Of a DNA stretch of 64,000 nucleotides, positions 51,567 through 60,337 are shown piece after piece. The stretch spans positions 14,635 to 78,634 of the forward strand of contig NZ_JBOFQF010000018.1 in the NCBI RefSeq assembly GCF_051660745.1, written 5' to 3'. How positions within the stretch are numbered: position 1 is the first letter of the stretch; each line of letters opens with the position of its first letter. Position numbers and translations under genes: made by a program. Origin of the DNA: Segniliparus sp051660745. Lineage in GTDB: Bacteria > Actinomycetota > Actinomycetes > Mycobacteriales > Mycobacteriaceae. The notes under the pieces are model-generated. The model searched no databases and had not been told where the DNA came from. It saw only the letters and a list, made by a program, of their open reading frames with translations.

Positions 51567-51959
51567 TGCTACTCCATTGTTTTGTGTACGTCGACAGTCC
51601 GCCGGTTCGCGCATGAGGAACCATGCGGTTTTCCAACGGCGCCATTCACGCTATATATCGGAGAAGCTCGGTTCAAGGATTGTCTCTGCCTTTATTGTGA
51701 CTGAATTAATCCTAATGCAATATCGGGATAGAGCGAAAAGCAGTTGCTTTCGCCGGGTTCGACATGCCGTGTTCGTGCCAGCAAGCTGGCTGTTCGGCAG
51801 GATGCGCGTCCGTGCCACGAAGAGTGCCAGCGGACTGCGGTGAGGAACATGCCCGGGTCCGCTGACGACGAAGCGCGTCATACAGCCGGTCGACGATGGA
51901 AGGCGGCCTCTCCGTTCGAGCCATAAGCGCGCCGACGCAACGCAGATCTGGCAGGAGTT
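51567..51959. other. Promoter region between EthD-like and AraC genes
   Basis: About 390 bases. The part near 51690-51740 is AT-rich (TTTATTGTGACTGAATTAAT). Both neighbours read leftwards, so this holds the EthD promoter and the end of the AraC transcript. No gene supported. Confidence 0.45.
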
Positions 51960-52997
51960 CTATAGGAATGTTCTTCTATTTCGACTCGTGGGATTGCCAG
52001 GATTTGATTGTTGGGCGCGGGCGTGACGGCGGGGGGTGTTGCCGGTGGTGCGCTGGAAGGCTCTGGTGAAGGTGCGGGTGGAGCCGAAACCGGATTGTTC
52101 GGCGATTTGGTCGAGGGTCAGGCTAGCAGGGCCGGTGGTGAGGAGGTATTTGGCGTATTCGACGCGGTAGCGTTGGATCACCTCGGTGAGGGTTTCGGCG
52201 TGATTCTGGAAGAGCTGGTACACCAGGCGGGGGGATATGCGCAGGGCTGCGGCGATAGTGGTGGCTCCCAGATTTGGGTCGGTGAAGTGCTCGCGGACGT
52301 AGCGTTCGATTTGGTGGCGGCGGGCGGTCTGCGTGTCGGCGTGGTCGGGGTCGAGTCCCAACGTGGTGCGCAGGACCAAGTCCACCGTGCCGCCCAGATA
52401 CGCGTCCACGCCATCGGGGTCGAGGTCGCCTGCGTTCAGCACCGACCTGATCGCTGTGAGGAACAGGGAGACCAGCATCTGCTCGCTCACCAGAGGGGCG
52501 AAGGCGAATGCGCGTAAGTCTTTCGCAGGCAGGGAGAGCAGCTCGATGGGAAGATCTATCGCAGATATATGATGCGCCGAGTCGTAATAGCTGGAGTATG
52601 GCTCGTCGGCCATGGCTATCCAAATGGAGCCAGGAGAAAAAACTCCTTGGCGCTGGCTGGATTCAACTTTCTCATTGCCGATGAGCAGGCTTGAAATATG
52701 AATCCGGCCTTCCGTGGAATAGGGCGCCCCGGAAACATTGTTCATGGTCCGGTAAGAAGAAGCTTTGCGGTAGCCTGCTGCGAGTGCGGATGTCTGCAGC
52801 GAGACTGTCTTGTAAAGAAAACTCTCGGGGGCGACTTTATGGGGATAGGATTTAGCAGGGTAGCCGAGCTCGGCCATTTGCTGCCGGAACATCTCAAATC
52901 TATCTGCTGGCGAGGCGCTGCGATTGCTTGACGTAATGGCCCTCGCTGGTCCGCGCTTGGCGTCCAGATCTGTCTCGGCCGATGAATTTGAATCCAT
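51960..52997 (-). CDS. AraC-family transcriptional regulator
   Basis: 345 residues. The C-terminal 100 residues form the double helix-turn-helix: IERYVREHFTDPNLGATTIA, LRISPRLVYQLFQNHAETL, then LTLDQIAEQSGFGSTRTFTRAFQRTTGNTPRRH. The N-terminal region resembles the AraC-binding-like domain of the FeaR/XylS group (AIDLPIELLSLPAKDL). Start ATG 52997. Genes near it that it might control are the EthD-like gene downstream and the secreted-protein operon upstream. Confidence 0.9.
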   Translation of the reverse strand: MDSNSSAETDLDAKRGPARAITSSNRSASPADRFEMFRQQMAELGYPAKSYPHKVAPESFLYKTVSLQTSALAAGYRKASSYRTMNNVSGAPYSTEGRIHISSLLIGNEKVESSQRQGVFSPGSIWIAMADEPYSSYYDSAHHISAIDLPIELLSLPAKDLRAFAFAPLVSEQMLVSLFLTAIRSVLNAGDLDPDGVDAYLGGTVDLVLRTTLGLDPDHADTQTARRHQIERYVREHFTDPNLGATTIAAALRISPRLVYQLFQNHAETLTEVIQRYRVEYAKYLLTTGPASLTLDQIAEQSGFGSTRTFTRAFQRTTGNTPRRHARAQQSNPGNPTSRNRRTFL

Positions 52998-53007
52998 GGA
53001 TACGCTA

Positions 53008-53053
53008 CCACTGCTTAGTGGCGGTTGGGAACCGCCTTCAACGCCTTGAGGCG
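53008..53053 (-). terminator. Three consecutive small hairpins
   Basis: CCACT-GCTT-AGTGG (53008-53021), GGCGGTT-GGG-AACCGCC (53020-53036) and CGCC-TTGA-GGCG (53042-53053) follow each other within 46 bases, directly after the stop codon of the minus-strand secreted protein gene. The cluster most likely ends the second MspA operon. The first two share two bases and so exclude each other at the edge. Confidence 0.6.
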
Positions 53054-53057
53054 AAGG

Positions 53058-53642
53058 TTAGATGAGACAACTATTTCCAATCTTCACATAATCGCTACTC
53101 GTCCGGGCGCTCGCTTCGGCTAGTTTTGCGGCCCATTCGTAGGGTGCGACAGTTGTGAGGTCTTGCCCCTGCCGTTCCGCGATGACCAGGCTCAGCTGGC
53201 CGAGGTCGCTCTTGTACAAGGTGATTTTGGCACGTTGCTCCGGGTCTTGGACGCTGGACTCCGCGTAGACCAGGAACGGCAAGGCATTGTTCAGGACGTC
53301 GAGGTCTTGGTTCACCGCGTGTTCGCCTTCCTCCTTCGATGCGAATGCCTGCGTCACTTGGACTTGGCGTCCGAGGACCACATCCACATGCGAGATGAGC
53401 TGCTTAATCACTATACAGTCTTGCCCGGAGGCCAAAGCGTTCGAGTGTTCGCCGTCGTCGAGGGCTTTCGGCCCGGTTGGCCCGGCAGCGCCCGTTTCGG
53501 AATCCGGCGACGAGGTCTCGGACGGGGGCTGGGGCGGAATGGTGGGGAAGTCGGGGTCGGCGGCCGATCTGCCGGGCAGGCCCACTCCAACGAGCGTTCC
53601 CAGCACGAGCGCGCCCACCGCGGCCATGCCGGGCGTTCTCAT
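53058..53642 (-). CDS. Secreted protein, Pro-rich start then helical domain (MspA operon 2)
   Basis: 194 residues. A signal peptide (MRTPGMAAVGALVLGTLVGV) ends at RSAAD, giving a mature start DPDFPTIPPQPPSE. A Ser/Glu/Pro linker follows, then a helical domain: QDCIVIKQLISHVDVVLG, ALPFLVYAESSV, ITLYKSDLGQLSLV, with two Cys (near 76 and 192) that may pair. I recognise no family. ATGA overlap with the upstream secreted-protein gene (53639-53642) shows they are translated together. Confidence 0.75.
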   Translation of the reverse strand: MRTPGMAAVGALVLGTLVGVGLPGRSAADPDFPTIPPQPPSETSSPDSETGAAGPTGPKALDDGEHSNALASGQDCIVIKQLISHVDVVLGRQVQVTQAFASKEEGEHAVNQDLDVLNNALPFLVYAESSVQDPEQRAKITLYKSDLGQLSLVIAERQGQDLTTVAPYEWAAKLAEASARTSSDYVKIGNSCLI

Positions 53643-54238
53643 TCGTCCTCTGGTTCGAGCTGACGGGCCCGCGACTGGTCTGGCGCGTCGTTGTCGTTCC
53701 AGTCGTAGTCCTCGTCGGTCTCCGGCACAAGCTGGCGGGCCATCGATTGGTCCGGGGCCGACTCGGTGTTGTCCGGATCGTTTGGATTGGCGGCAAAGCC
53801 TTGCGCGAGCGGGCCCCATTGGTGATCTGGCTCGGCGGGAGACAGGGGAGGCTTCGCCGCTGGAGCAGGCTGCCCTGGCAGGCTTGCCGCAGGGCCCTGG
53901 AAATAGTTACTTGGGAAATCCGGCGCAGGCAGCCCGCGCATCGAGCCCGGCTGCATCGCGTTCGTGCCAGGCCGCAGGCCGCTGGTGCCTGTGCTCAGCT
54001 CTGTCGCGAGCGGAGCGTTGGACCCGGAGACCATTCCCGGCACAAGGCCTGTCACAGGGGCCACAGCCGACGGGTTCGGCCCGCCCGAATAGGGACTGGT
54101 CTCTCCGTAGATACCGCCTGCGCCCACGGGGGCAACCGGAGTCGGGATCGGGTCTGCCCCCGCCTGGGGAGGGCTGAGCAATAGTCCAGAGGCGAGTATT
54201 CCTCCGACCAGAGCGGATTTCGCCTTCCGTTCCTTCAT
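53639..54238 (-). CDS. Secreted Pro/Gly/Ala-rich protein with C-terminal acidic repeats (MspA operon 2)
   Basis: 199 residues. A signal peptide (KERKAKSALVGGILASGLLL) ends at QAGAD, and the mature part begins DPIPTPVAPVGAGG. The middle is low in charge and rich in Pro, Gly, Ser. Near the C-terminus APDQSMARQLVPET and APDQSRARQLEPED repeat one after the other, followed by an acidic end. No Cys. No family was recognised. It lies 79 bases after the MspA-like gene. The composition suggests an extended or disordered protein in the cell envelope. Confidence 0.75.
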   Translation of the reverse strand: MKERKAKSALVGGILASGLLLSPPQAGADPIPTPVAPVGAGGIYGETSPYSGGPNPSAVAPVTGLVPGMVSGSNAPLATELSTGTSGLRPGTNAMQPGSMRGLPAPDFPSNYFQGPAASLPGQPAPAAKPPLSPAEPDHQWGPLAQGFAANPNDPDNTESAPDQSMARQLVPETDEDYDWNDNDAPDQSRARQLEPEDE

Positions 54239-54317
54239 GACGATTATGGCCTTTCTGAAAATACTGCGGAATAATAAAAGCGATGAATCTCCGGGTGCTC
54301 CTGAGGGGCGCCCGTCT

Positions 54318-55067
54318 CTAGATCGGGTACTCTGTGCCGTACGTGGCCAGCGTGGAGTGGGAGTAATCCGTTGTCAGGCTCAGCAGGGCGAAGGATCGCA
54401 CGTTGACAGGGCCGCCGCAGGCGTCGATTTTGACGTTCACATTGCGAACCCGCAACCGGGCCTCGCTGCCCTTCAGGGGGATGCGGTCCATCGGAATTGC
54501 GATAATCCCGCCGGGGCGCAGCGTGAACTGGAGGCTGCCGCCGATCGAGCCGCCGATGGCCTGGGTCGCGCCCACTCCCGCCCCTGCGGCGCCGAATCCG
54601 AAGGGACCGATGACGGCCCCGCCGAGCAGTGCGCCAGCGCCAGCGCCTTCGCTCACTGCGGCGCCAGCGCCACCGTCAAGATGGCCGCCAAGGGTGATGC
54701 CCTGGCTGACGTCGATCTGGCAGCCGATCTGATAGCCGATGGTCAGCTCTGCCGCAGTGACCGGGTACTTTCCTTGCCCGAGGATCTTGCCGACGCCCGA
54801 CAGCTGCACGAACCCCTCACGCGTGAACGCGGTGTCTGCCAGGTTCGCAACAGGATTCACCTCTTCGTCAAGGGTCTCGACGACCATCTCCCAGCCGTCT
54901 TCGGTGACGTCGTTGAGCACGGTGTCCGGCAAACCTTGCGCGAGCGCAGGAGCTGAGCCTGTGATCTCTAAGAGAAGCGCCGCAGGCAAGGCAAGAGCCT
55001 TCATAGTTGCCGAACGCGCAATGGCGCTGAACATGCTCATGCGCTCTTGAGGGGAAGAAGCTCGCAT
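54318..55067 (-). CDS. MspA-family outer-membrane porin, second copy
   Basis: 249 residues from ATG 55067; a TTG at 55082 and an ATG (MSMFSAIAR) lower down are other possible starts, and none has a strong binding site. A signal peptide ends around GSAPALAQ. Family marks: DTAFTREGFVQLSGVGKI (compare LTREWF-SG), LTIGYQIGCQIDVSQGI, a Gly/Ala-rich middle with GPFGFGAAGAGVGA, and the end PVNVRSFALLSLTTDYS then TYGTEYPI. It would form a channel in the mycomembrane. It is first in an operon with two Pro-rich secreted proteins, like the first MspA gene with its small partner. Confidence 0.88.
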   Translation of the reverse strand: MRASSPQERMSMFSAIARSATMKALALPAALLLEITGSAPALAQGLPDTVLNDVTEDGWEMVVETLDEEVNPVANLADTAFTREGFVQLSGVGKILGQGKYPVTAAELTIGYQIGCQIDVSQGITLGGHLDGGAGAAVSEGAGAGALLGGAVIGPFGFGAAGAGVGATQAIGGSIGGSLQFTLRPGGIIAIPMDRIPLKGSEARLRVRNVNVKIDACGGPVNVRSFALLSLTTDYSHSTLATYGTEYPI

Positions 55068-56081
55068 AAATCTTGCACTCAACTTAGAATGTATCCTTCC
55101 GGTGTTTTAAAATCATGCTCGAACGATGTTGTTTATCGCTGTTTGGTATCTCTTTTTGAGATAGGCTTTTAGCAAATCTGACGGCGGTTCGGCGGCCTGG
55201 AACGTGTCATGAACCACTTTCTGGCAGAAGCGAGGGTGTTTCGTTCCCGCGGGGCGTCGCAAACTCGTCCGGGGTTATCGGGAGTCTTTCGCGATTCCAT
55301 CTCGCGGTCTTGTCGCGCCGATGGCCTAAGCCTTGTCGCAATGAATGGGGTTACAGGTGATAGCGTGGGTCATCAGGAGATATCCGCTCAGCAACCCCAA
55401 CAGCACCGAAGCCCTTCGCGCGCACCGCCGCCCATCCTCGTTCCTATTTAAAAACTTCACTTTGAGTCCACGGTTAGTGACCTAGTTGTAATGTTAGCTT
55501 CTCATGAAATTACTCCACAACTCCTCTGCGCATTCTGTCTATCGCATGCGCGAGTTGTCCATCCGTGCCAGTGCCTTGCGGCCCGCAAAGGAGAAGGGCG
55601 AATACGCCAAGTCGCAATAAAGAAAGATCGTGATCCGCGCCACTCGCTATTATACGGTCTACTATACGGCATTGAACGGGGAATGGGCCGTCATATCGAT
55701 ATGGTGCGGCCGCACTGGCGCGCATCGGGCGGCCCGCTCATGTTGCTGGACGGGCGCGCAAGGGATACAAGAGATACGCGCAAGGGATACAAGAGATAGC
55801 AGTCTCGGCGTGCCAAATCGCGGCGCGAAGGACCGGGACAATGATTGCGCTGCTCGATAAGGCGGCATATCGCGAAGTTGCCTGCCTGCGGGCTCGACGG
55901 GGCTTGGCGCGAGCCTGACATGGCTCCCCGGCGAAACCCTGGTGGGGAAGGGGGCTTGCCGCATGGCGGCGGTGTTGCCTGTGGTGCAGCTGTCCGCTAT
56001 GGGGGGATGTTCTCCAGGAGTGCGGGAAAGCTGTTGTGAACAGCTATTGGCGTGCGAATTGAGCCATAAGAATAGCGGGCG
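55068..56081. other. Long, partly AT-rich intergenic region
   Basis: About 1 kb upstream of the second mspA-like gene. Contains TATCTC-TTTTT-GAGATA (55147-55163) followed by GGCTTTT, a hairpin that could end transcription on the plus strand, and a 22-bp tandem repeat at 55756-55799. Short open frames exist but none shows a binding site plus family features. The mspA promoter should lie near 55080-55150. Confidence 0.45.
55756..55799. repeat. 22-bp tandem repeat, two copies
   Basis: GCGCAAGGGATACAAGAGAT begins at 55756 and again at 55778; the two 22-base units differ only in the last base. It lies outside any supported gene. Confidence 0.95.
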
Positions 56082-56612
56082 TCATTCGGCTCCGGTTTCC
56101 CCAGTGGGGGGCGCAGGGTCGGGGATGCTGAATTTTCCCCAAAACGCATTGGCATGCCGGTGGCGCTGTTTGCGCTGTTGTCGATCTTGTTCTGCTTTTT
56201 TTATGAGTCGGTTGAACGATCGTTTGCGTCGTTGAATCTCAAGGATCAATGCTACGGAAAGAATAAGCAAAAGAATCTTCAGGGCGGATGAATCGATGGC
56301 GGAAGGGCGAAGCGCCAGCACGGCCCCGACGATCGCGATCAGGCCGATCGTCCAGAAGACGACAGTGATAGATCCCTGTTTTTTCCCCATATGAAGAGCC
56401 TCGTCCGAGAGTTTCTCGATCCTATCGTCCACGTAGGTGCTCAGTATGGAATGGGATTGCGAGGAACGATCAAGGATATTGAGCATTTCAATATCTTGTT
56501 TTATCTTGTCGCGCTGGTCGCGGGCGGAGACGCTGTTGGTGTAGATAGAAACCGCGCCCGACACGAGGGCGGTGAGCGTGGGTCCGAGCAGTGTGATCAA
56601 TGATTCCAGCAT
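56082..56612 (-). CDS. Small membrane protein with three hydrophobic spans
   Basis: 176 residues. Hydrophobic spans at about 5-25 (ITLLGPTLTALVSGAVSI), 84-103 (VVFWTIGLIAIVGAVLAL) and 112-127 (LKILLLILSVALILEI), separated by a charged helical region (about 28-80) that may form a coiled coil (RDQRDKIKQDIEMLNILD). The C-terminal tail is strongly basic (KRSFNRLIKKAEQDRQQRKQR in part). No family was recognised. Codon use is less GC-biased than in neighbours, which fits acquired DNA. Confidence 0.7.
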   Translation of the reverse strand: MLESLITLLGPTLTALVSGAVSIYTNSVSARDQRDKIKQDIEMLNILDRSSQSHSILSTYVDDRIEKLSDEALHMGKKQGSITVVFWTIGLIAIVGAVLALRPSAIDSSALKILLLILSVALILEIQRRKRSFNRLIKKAEQDRQQRKQRHRHANAFWGKFSIPDPAPPTGETGAE

Positions 56613-57311
56613 TATGCATCCAAAAGAATTTCAAGAAGTGCGGATGTGGCAGTGCTCGTGCGGCGCAAAGTGTCTGGCAGCAGAAGCTTCTGGCGCGGGC
56701 GAGGGGGAACGGTGGCGTCCTTGTGGCGCGGCGTCGATTTCGGGCTTTCTGTCACGAGAAGGTTCGGCGTCTTCGCCTGCTTCCGCAGTTCGAAAAGCTG
56801 GAACGAGGGCCGCCAGTCCGCATGGCCTTCATTCTGCGAATGACAATGCGGCTCGCCCGAGGAAAGTAATACAAGGTAACCGTGCGCCACCTTTCCAGGG
56901 TAACACTTGACGAGTTGCGAGGTTGGCTGTTGCGAACTAATCGAGATAGCGCGCGGCCCGGCCTGATGTTCGTTGTCGAGGGGAAATCCGCGCAAGACCA
57001 CCTTGTCCGTATGGCGATTATTGCGATACGGGCAACACAGTGTTGCGCAGATAGTCACAATTGGGAGTGGCAGCCGCCTTGGAACTCCGATAGGCTGGAA
57101 GGGCAAGAGCCCTGCGGCAGCGTTTCGTGCCAATGGATTTATGAAAGCCTACAGGGCGGTGCGGACCGATCGAGCGAGATGCCTTTCGGTGAGAAGGGTT
57201 CGGCAAAGCTAGGGATACGTAAAACGTTATGTATCCCGAAAATTCGGCAAAATAAAGCTAAAATCCCTGGAGCTTTTCAGTCTTAAAGCATTTCAGTCGA
57301 AGGAGAAGGTT
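56613..57311. other. Intergenic region of mixed composition
   Basis: About 700 bases with lower GC than the window average and no supportable gene; the open frame 56882-57286 has poor codon use and no start signal. A near-perfect palindrome lies at 57212-57237, 75 bases before the next gene, and AAGGAGAAGG before 57312 is the binding site of that gene. Confidence 0.45.
57212..57237. promoter_or_regulatory. 11-bp inverted repeat upstream of the HdeD-like gene
   Basis: GGGATACGTAA (57212-57222) and TTATGTATCCC (57227-57237) are inverted around AACG, with one G/T mismatch that would be a wobble pair in RNA. The AT-rich DNA right after it and the position before 57312 suggest an operator or a 5' leader hairpin. 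Confidence 0.55.
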
Positions 57312-57881
57312 GTGTCAACAGCGATCACGGACAATCAAGATGCTGCGCCGGTCGGCCAGGCCATACGAAGCGCATGGCGATTCGCGCTCGGGCTGGGCCT
57401 CTTCTCGGTGTTGCTCGGCGCGGCTCTTCTCATTTGGCCTGCCCATGCGCTCGTCGTCGCTGGAGCGGCCTTTGGCGTGTACCTCTTGTTCAGCGGAGCC
57501 GTAGAGGTGCTTCTAGGTTTTGCCTCTCATCAGACTGCATGGACTCGGGTCGTCGTGGTGATTGCTGGGATTCTGTCAATCATGATGGGAGTGCTGTGCT
57601 TCCGCGACCAGCTGGAGTCAGTGCTGCTGCTCAGCATTTGGATCGGGACAGGGTGGATCATGACTGGTGTCGGCCGGGTGGTGTCGGCGCTCGCGGTGTC
57701 ACTGCCTGGGCGTGGTCTGACTATCTTGACCGGAGTTCTGCTCACGATCGCAGGCGTGAGCATGGTAGTGAGCCCGATAGGATCGATCGCCGCCCTCTCC
57801 CTCGTCGCAGGCGTGTGGCTGGTTGTGCTGGGCCTGCTGCAGATAATCGAGGTTGCGCAGTTGCGCCGCCGCTTGGTGTGA
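57312..57881 (+). CDS. HdeD/DUF308-family membrane protein
   Basis: 189 residues from GTG 57312 (AAGGAGAAGG upstream). Six hydrophobic spans in three pairs, with SVLLGAALLIWP, GAAFGVYLLFSGAVEVLLGF, IAGILSIMMGVLCF, and GVLLTIAGVSMVVSP showing the internal repeat of HdeD. HdeD is linked to acid tolerance in enterobacteria; actinobacterial relatives are uncharacterised. It lies 66 bases before the CoA-transferase gene on the same strand. Confidence 0.87.
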   Translation: MSTAITDNQDAAPVGQAIRSAWRFALGLGLFSVLLGAALLIWPAHALVVAGAAFGVYLLFSGAVEVLLGFASHQTAWTRVVVVIAGILSIMMGVLCFRDQLESVLLLSIWIGTGWIMTGVGRVVSALAVSLPGRGLTILTGVLLTIAGVSMVVSPIGSIAALSLVAGVWLVVLGLLQIIEVAQLRRRLV

Positions 57882-57947
57882 GCGGATACCGCCGCCGCTG
57901 GCGGCGCCCGGTTTTGGCGAGCGGCGAAGGCTGGCGCCGATATCGCG

Positions 57948-59474
57948 ATGAAATCAAGATTTATGAAACCGCGAGATGAAAGAAGTTTAGCTGAAATGAC
58001 GACTTCGGATAAAGTTCCGGTGCCCATTGGCCTCACGTCGGCTCCGGACATCGATGCAGACTTCAAGGCGCTGATGGACAGCATCGGGCTGGACGCGGGA
58101 GACACCGGCGGTGATATTCGCTTTATAGGCGAGGACCCGATCCTTCCAAGCAACCATCGTCTCGGCGCGATTATGGCTCTCGGCATGATGGCTCCCGCGG
58201 CTGCCACGCAGATCTTGTACAGGATGCGGGGAGGGCCCGCGCAGGACCTCTCCGTCGACTTGCGCAAGGCTGTCGCGCATATCAACCCGGCGTATATGTT
58301 CACCCCGACCGCGGGCGGCTACCCGGTCCTCCCAGCAGGTGCTGCGGGGAACCCTTTCGGCTTCGGCATATACCCGACCAGGGACGGCCGGTGGTATCTG
58401 CCGACCGCTGTCTATCCGAAGATGTTCGTCCAGTGGCTTGGCTTGTTGAAGGCGGGTTTCGAGACGAAGGCTGTTGAGAAGGCGATCTCGTTGTGGGACG
58501 GGCAAGACCTCGAGGACGCCGCTGGGGAGCTCGGCATGATCGGGACGATGATCCGGACTCCAGAAGAGTGGTACGCGCACCCGCAGGGCAGCTACTTGGC
58601 GCAGACTCCCATGATCGAGATCGTCAAGATCGGCGACTCTGAGCCGGAGCTGCCGCCGCTGACGAATCCGGACCGGCCGCTCTCGGGCATCAAGGTCGCT
58701 TCGATGGTGCATGTGATCGCCGGTCCGACGACGTGCCGCACGCTCGCGGAGCAGGGGGCGCAGATCCTCGACCTCTCCTCGCCTGCTGTGGAGTACACGG
58801 CGCTCGTCGCAGATTGCCACGTGGGCATGCGTTCGACATGGTCGGACCTCAAGCAAGAGAAATACTGCGAGCAGGCCAGGCGGCTCGTGTCTGGCGCGGA
58901 TGTGTTCGTGGAGAACTACCGGGGGCGCAAGATCGAAGAGCTCGGGTTCGGCGCGGAGCAGGTCGCTGAAATCCGTCCAGGCATTGTGTACGCCTCTATC
59001 CGAGGATTCGGCTGGGATGGCCCGTGGACAAACCGGGGCGGTTTCGACATGGACGCGAACTGCTGCACCGGGTACGCCACGCTCGAGGGCACGCCGGATC
59101 AGCCGAAGCTGCCTCCGACGTTGATCCTCAACGACTACCTTGCGGGGTACCTCACCAGCGCGGGCGTGCTCGCCGCGCTCATTTTGCGAGCAAAACACGG
59201 CGGTAGCTACCACGTTCGTGTGTCTTTGTCGCGGTTCTCTATGTGGTATTCGCAGCTTGGCGTTTTTCACCGAGATTATGTGGCCGAGGCGATACAACGC
59301 CCGGACCATCGGCCGATAGCTCCGGTTGGTATGAGTTTGAACTCTGGTTTCGGCAAACTTGAACGACTTGAACCGGGCATCGCTTACTCCAAGACCCCTG
59401 GTTTCTGGGAGAACCCTGACGGCGGCCCGGTCGTCGGTCCTCTGGGCTCCTCGGAACCGGTGTGGATTCCGTGA
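57948..59474 (+). CDS. Family III (CaiB/BaiF) CoA transferase-like protein
   Basis: 508 residues as listed; MTTSDKV at 57996 is a likely alternative start. The C-terminal half has family III features: RPLSGIKVASMVHVIAGPTTCRTL in part, DLKQEKY, ADVFVENYRGRKIEELGFG, RPGIVYASIRGFGWDGPW and the GGFDMDANCCTGY segment. The catalytic Asp expected after the LDLK-type stretch appears as part of TWSDLKQ-type sequence, and I could not confirm it. The N-terminal half resembles a second, truncated CoA-transferase domain. Such double proteins occur in actinobacteria, often with SDR enzymes. The substrate is unknown. Confidence 0.8.
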   Translation: MKSRFMKPRDERSLAEMTTSDKVPVPIGLTSAPDIDADFKALMDSIGLDAGDTGGDIRFIGEDPILPSNHRLGAIMALGMMAPAAATQILYRMRGGPAQDLSVDLRKAVAHINPAYMFTPTAGGYPVLPAGAAGNPFGFGIYPTRDGRWYLPTAVYPKMFVQWLGLLKAGFETKAVEKAISLWDGQDLEDAAGELGMIGTMIRTPEEWYAHPQGSYLAQTPMIEIVKIGDSEPELPPLTNPDRPLSGIKVASMVHVIAGPTTCRTLAEQGAQILDLSSPAVEYTALVADCHVGMRSTWSDLKQEKYCEQARRLVSGADVFVENYRGRKIEELGFGAEQVAEIRPGIVYASIRGFGWDGPWTNRGGFDMDANCCTGYATLEGTPDQPKLPPTLILNDYLAGYLTSAGVLAALILRAKHGGSYHVRVSLSRFSMWYSQLGVFHRDYVAEAIQRPDHRPIAPVGMSLNSGFGKLERLEPGIAYSKTPGFWENPDGGPVVGPLGSSEPVWIP

Positions 59475-59608
59475 TATCGGCGCTCCCCGCAGATATCCAT
59501 GAGACAGGCGGCATGCGCCATGGAAGCCTCCGAGGCCCGGCCGAGCGCTCGGGGTCTGATCAATAGATCTTGTTGCGCGGATTCATCTATAGATTTCAGG
59601 AGAGGGTA

Positions 59609-60013
59609 TTGGTTGAAACGTCTGACCTCTTGAGCGTCATCATACGGGCGGAGCTCGGGCAGGAAAGAGTGAGATCTGCGTTAGCGAAAAGCAAAGAATC
59701 CTTGAGAGAAGACCTCGAGCAGGCGCAACCGAGAGTCGACTCGATTTTGGCGAGAGCCAGAAGCGCAGGCCCTGTGGCGTGGACCGAGGTGTGGGCGAGC
59801 TGGGGCAAGGGCGCAATGAGAATGAAATCGAGCGTCCATGAGCAGGAAGGCTGGATCGACGCCAAGCTCGCCTCTCGCGAGGCTGACTCTGCGGAGTACG
59901 ACGCCGAGCGTGCTATTGACGCCGCAATTTCTGCGATAGAGCAAGCGGAAGACGCCCTGGTATACGCGCTGTACTCGCGCAAATGCTCCGATGAGCTCAA
60001 TAACCTGTTGTAG
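59609..60013 (+). CDS. Small helical protein of unknown function
   Basis: 134 residues from a TTG at 59609, chosen because AGGAG lies six bases upstream. The sequence is nearly all helix: RSALAKSKESLREDLEQAQ, ARSAGPVAWTEVWASWGKG, then an acidic Ala-rich helix (AEYDAERAIDAAISAIEQAEDALVYAL in part). It has no signal peptide or span. Repeated Ala/Glu/Lys heptads suggest a coiled coil. No family was recognised. The longer frame back to 59570 lacks a start signal. Confidence 0.65.
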   Translation: MVETSDLLSVIIRAELGQERVRSALAKSKESLREDLEQAQPRVDSILARARSAGPVAWTEVWASWGKGAMRMKSSVHEQEGWIDAKLASREADSAEYDAERAIDAAISAIEQAEDALVYALYSRKCSDELNNLL

Positions 60014-60337
60014 GCTATGTCGGGGATAAAAGAAGGCGTAGGCTTCTTGTGGCTCCGACAGGTGTCTTGGCGGCATGTTGAACAAGGCGAATCCGGGGAG
60101 GAGGGGGCTCTTCGATGGTTGCTTATCGGCGTCGTTTCAGAATGAATCGAATATTGCCCTATTGGTCATAATTCAATGCGCGCACGAACTTGTCCTCGGC
60201 TTAGGTTTCCCGTAGCGTTGAGGCCACGCAAAGGCCGCTGGACGAGCGGCCAGAGCAAGACACTTATCGAGTGTGGCAGTCATAGAGTTTATCGCCTTGC
60301 AGGCTGGATCTCCGGAAAGAAATATCGGTGCAAAGAA
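60014..60337. other. Intergenic region with a hairpin
   Basis: About 320 bases with no supported gene. GGCCGCT-GGACG-AGCGGCC at 60233-60251 is a perfect 7-bp hairpin. An open frame crosses from 60176 into the next gene but has Arg-rich sequence unlike a leader. Confidence 0.4.

Noticed and set aside
51577..51881. Short open frames on both strands between the EthD-like and AraC genes
   Set aside because: They overlap each other on AT-rich DNA and lack start signals.
55491..55964. Open frames around the 22-bp repeat
   Set aside because: No conserved feature, no ribosome binding site and mixed codon use; treated as non-coding.
56882..57286. 134-codon open frame before the HdeD-like gene
   Set aside because: Poor codon use and no start signal, and it runs through the inverted repeat at 57212.
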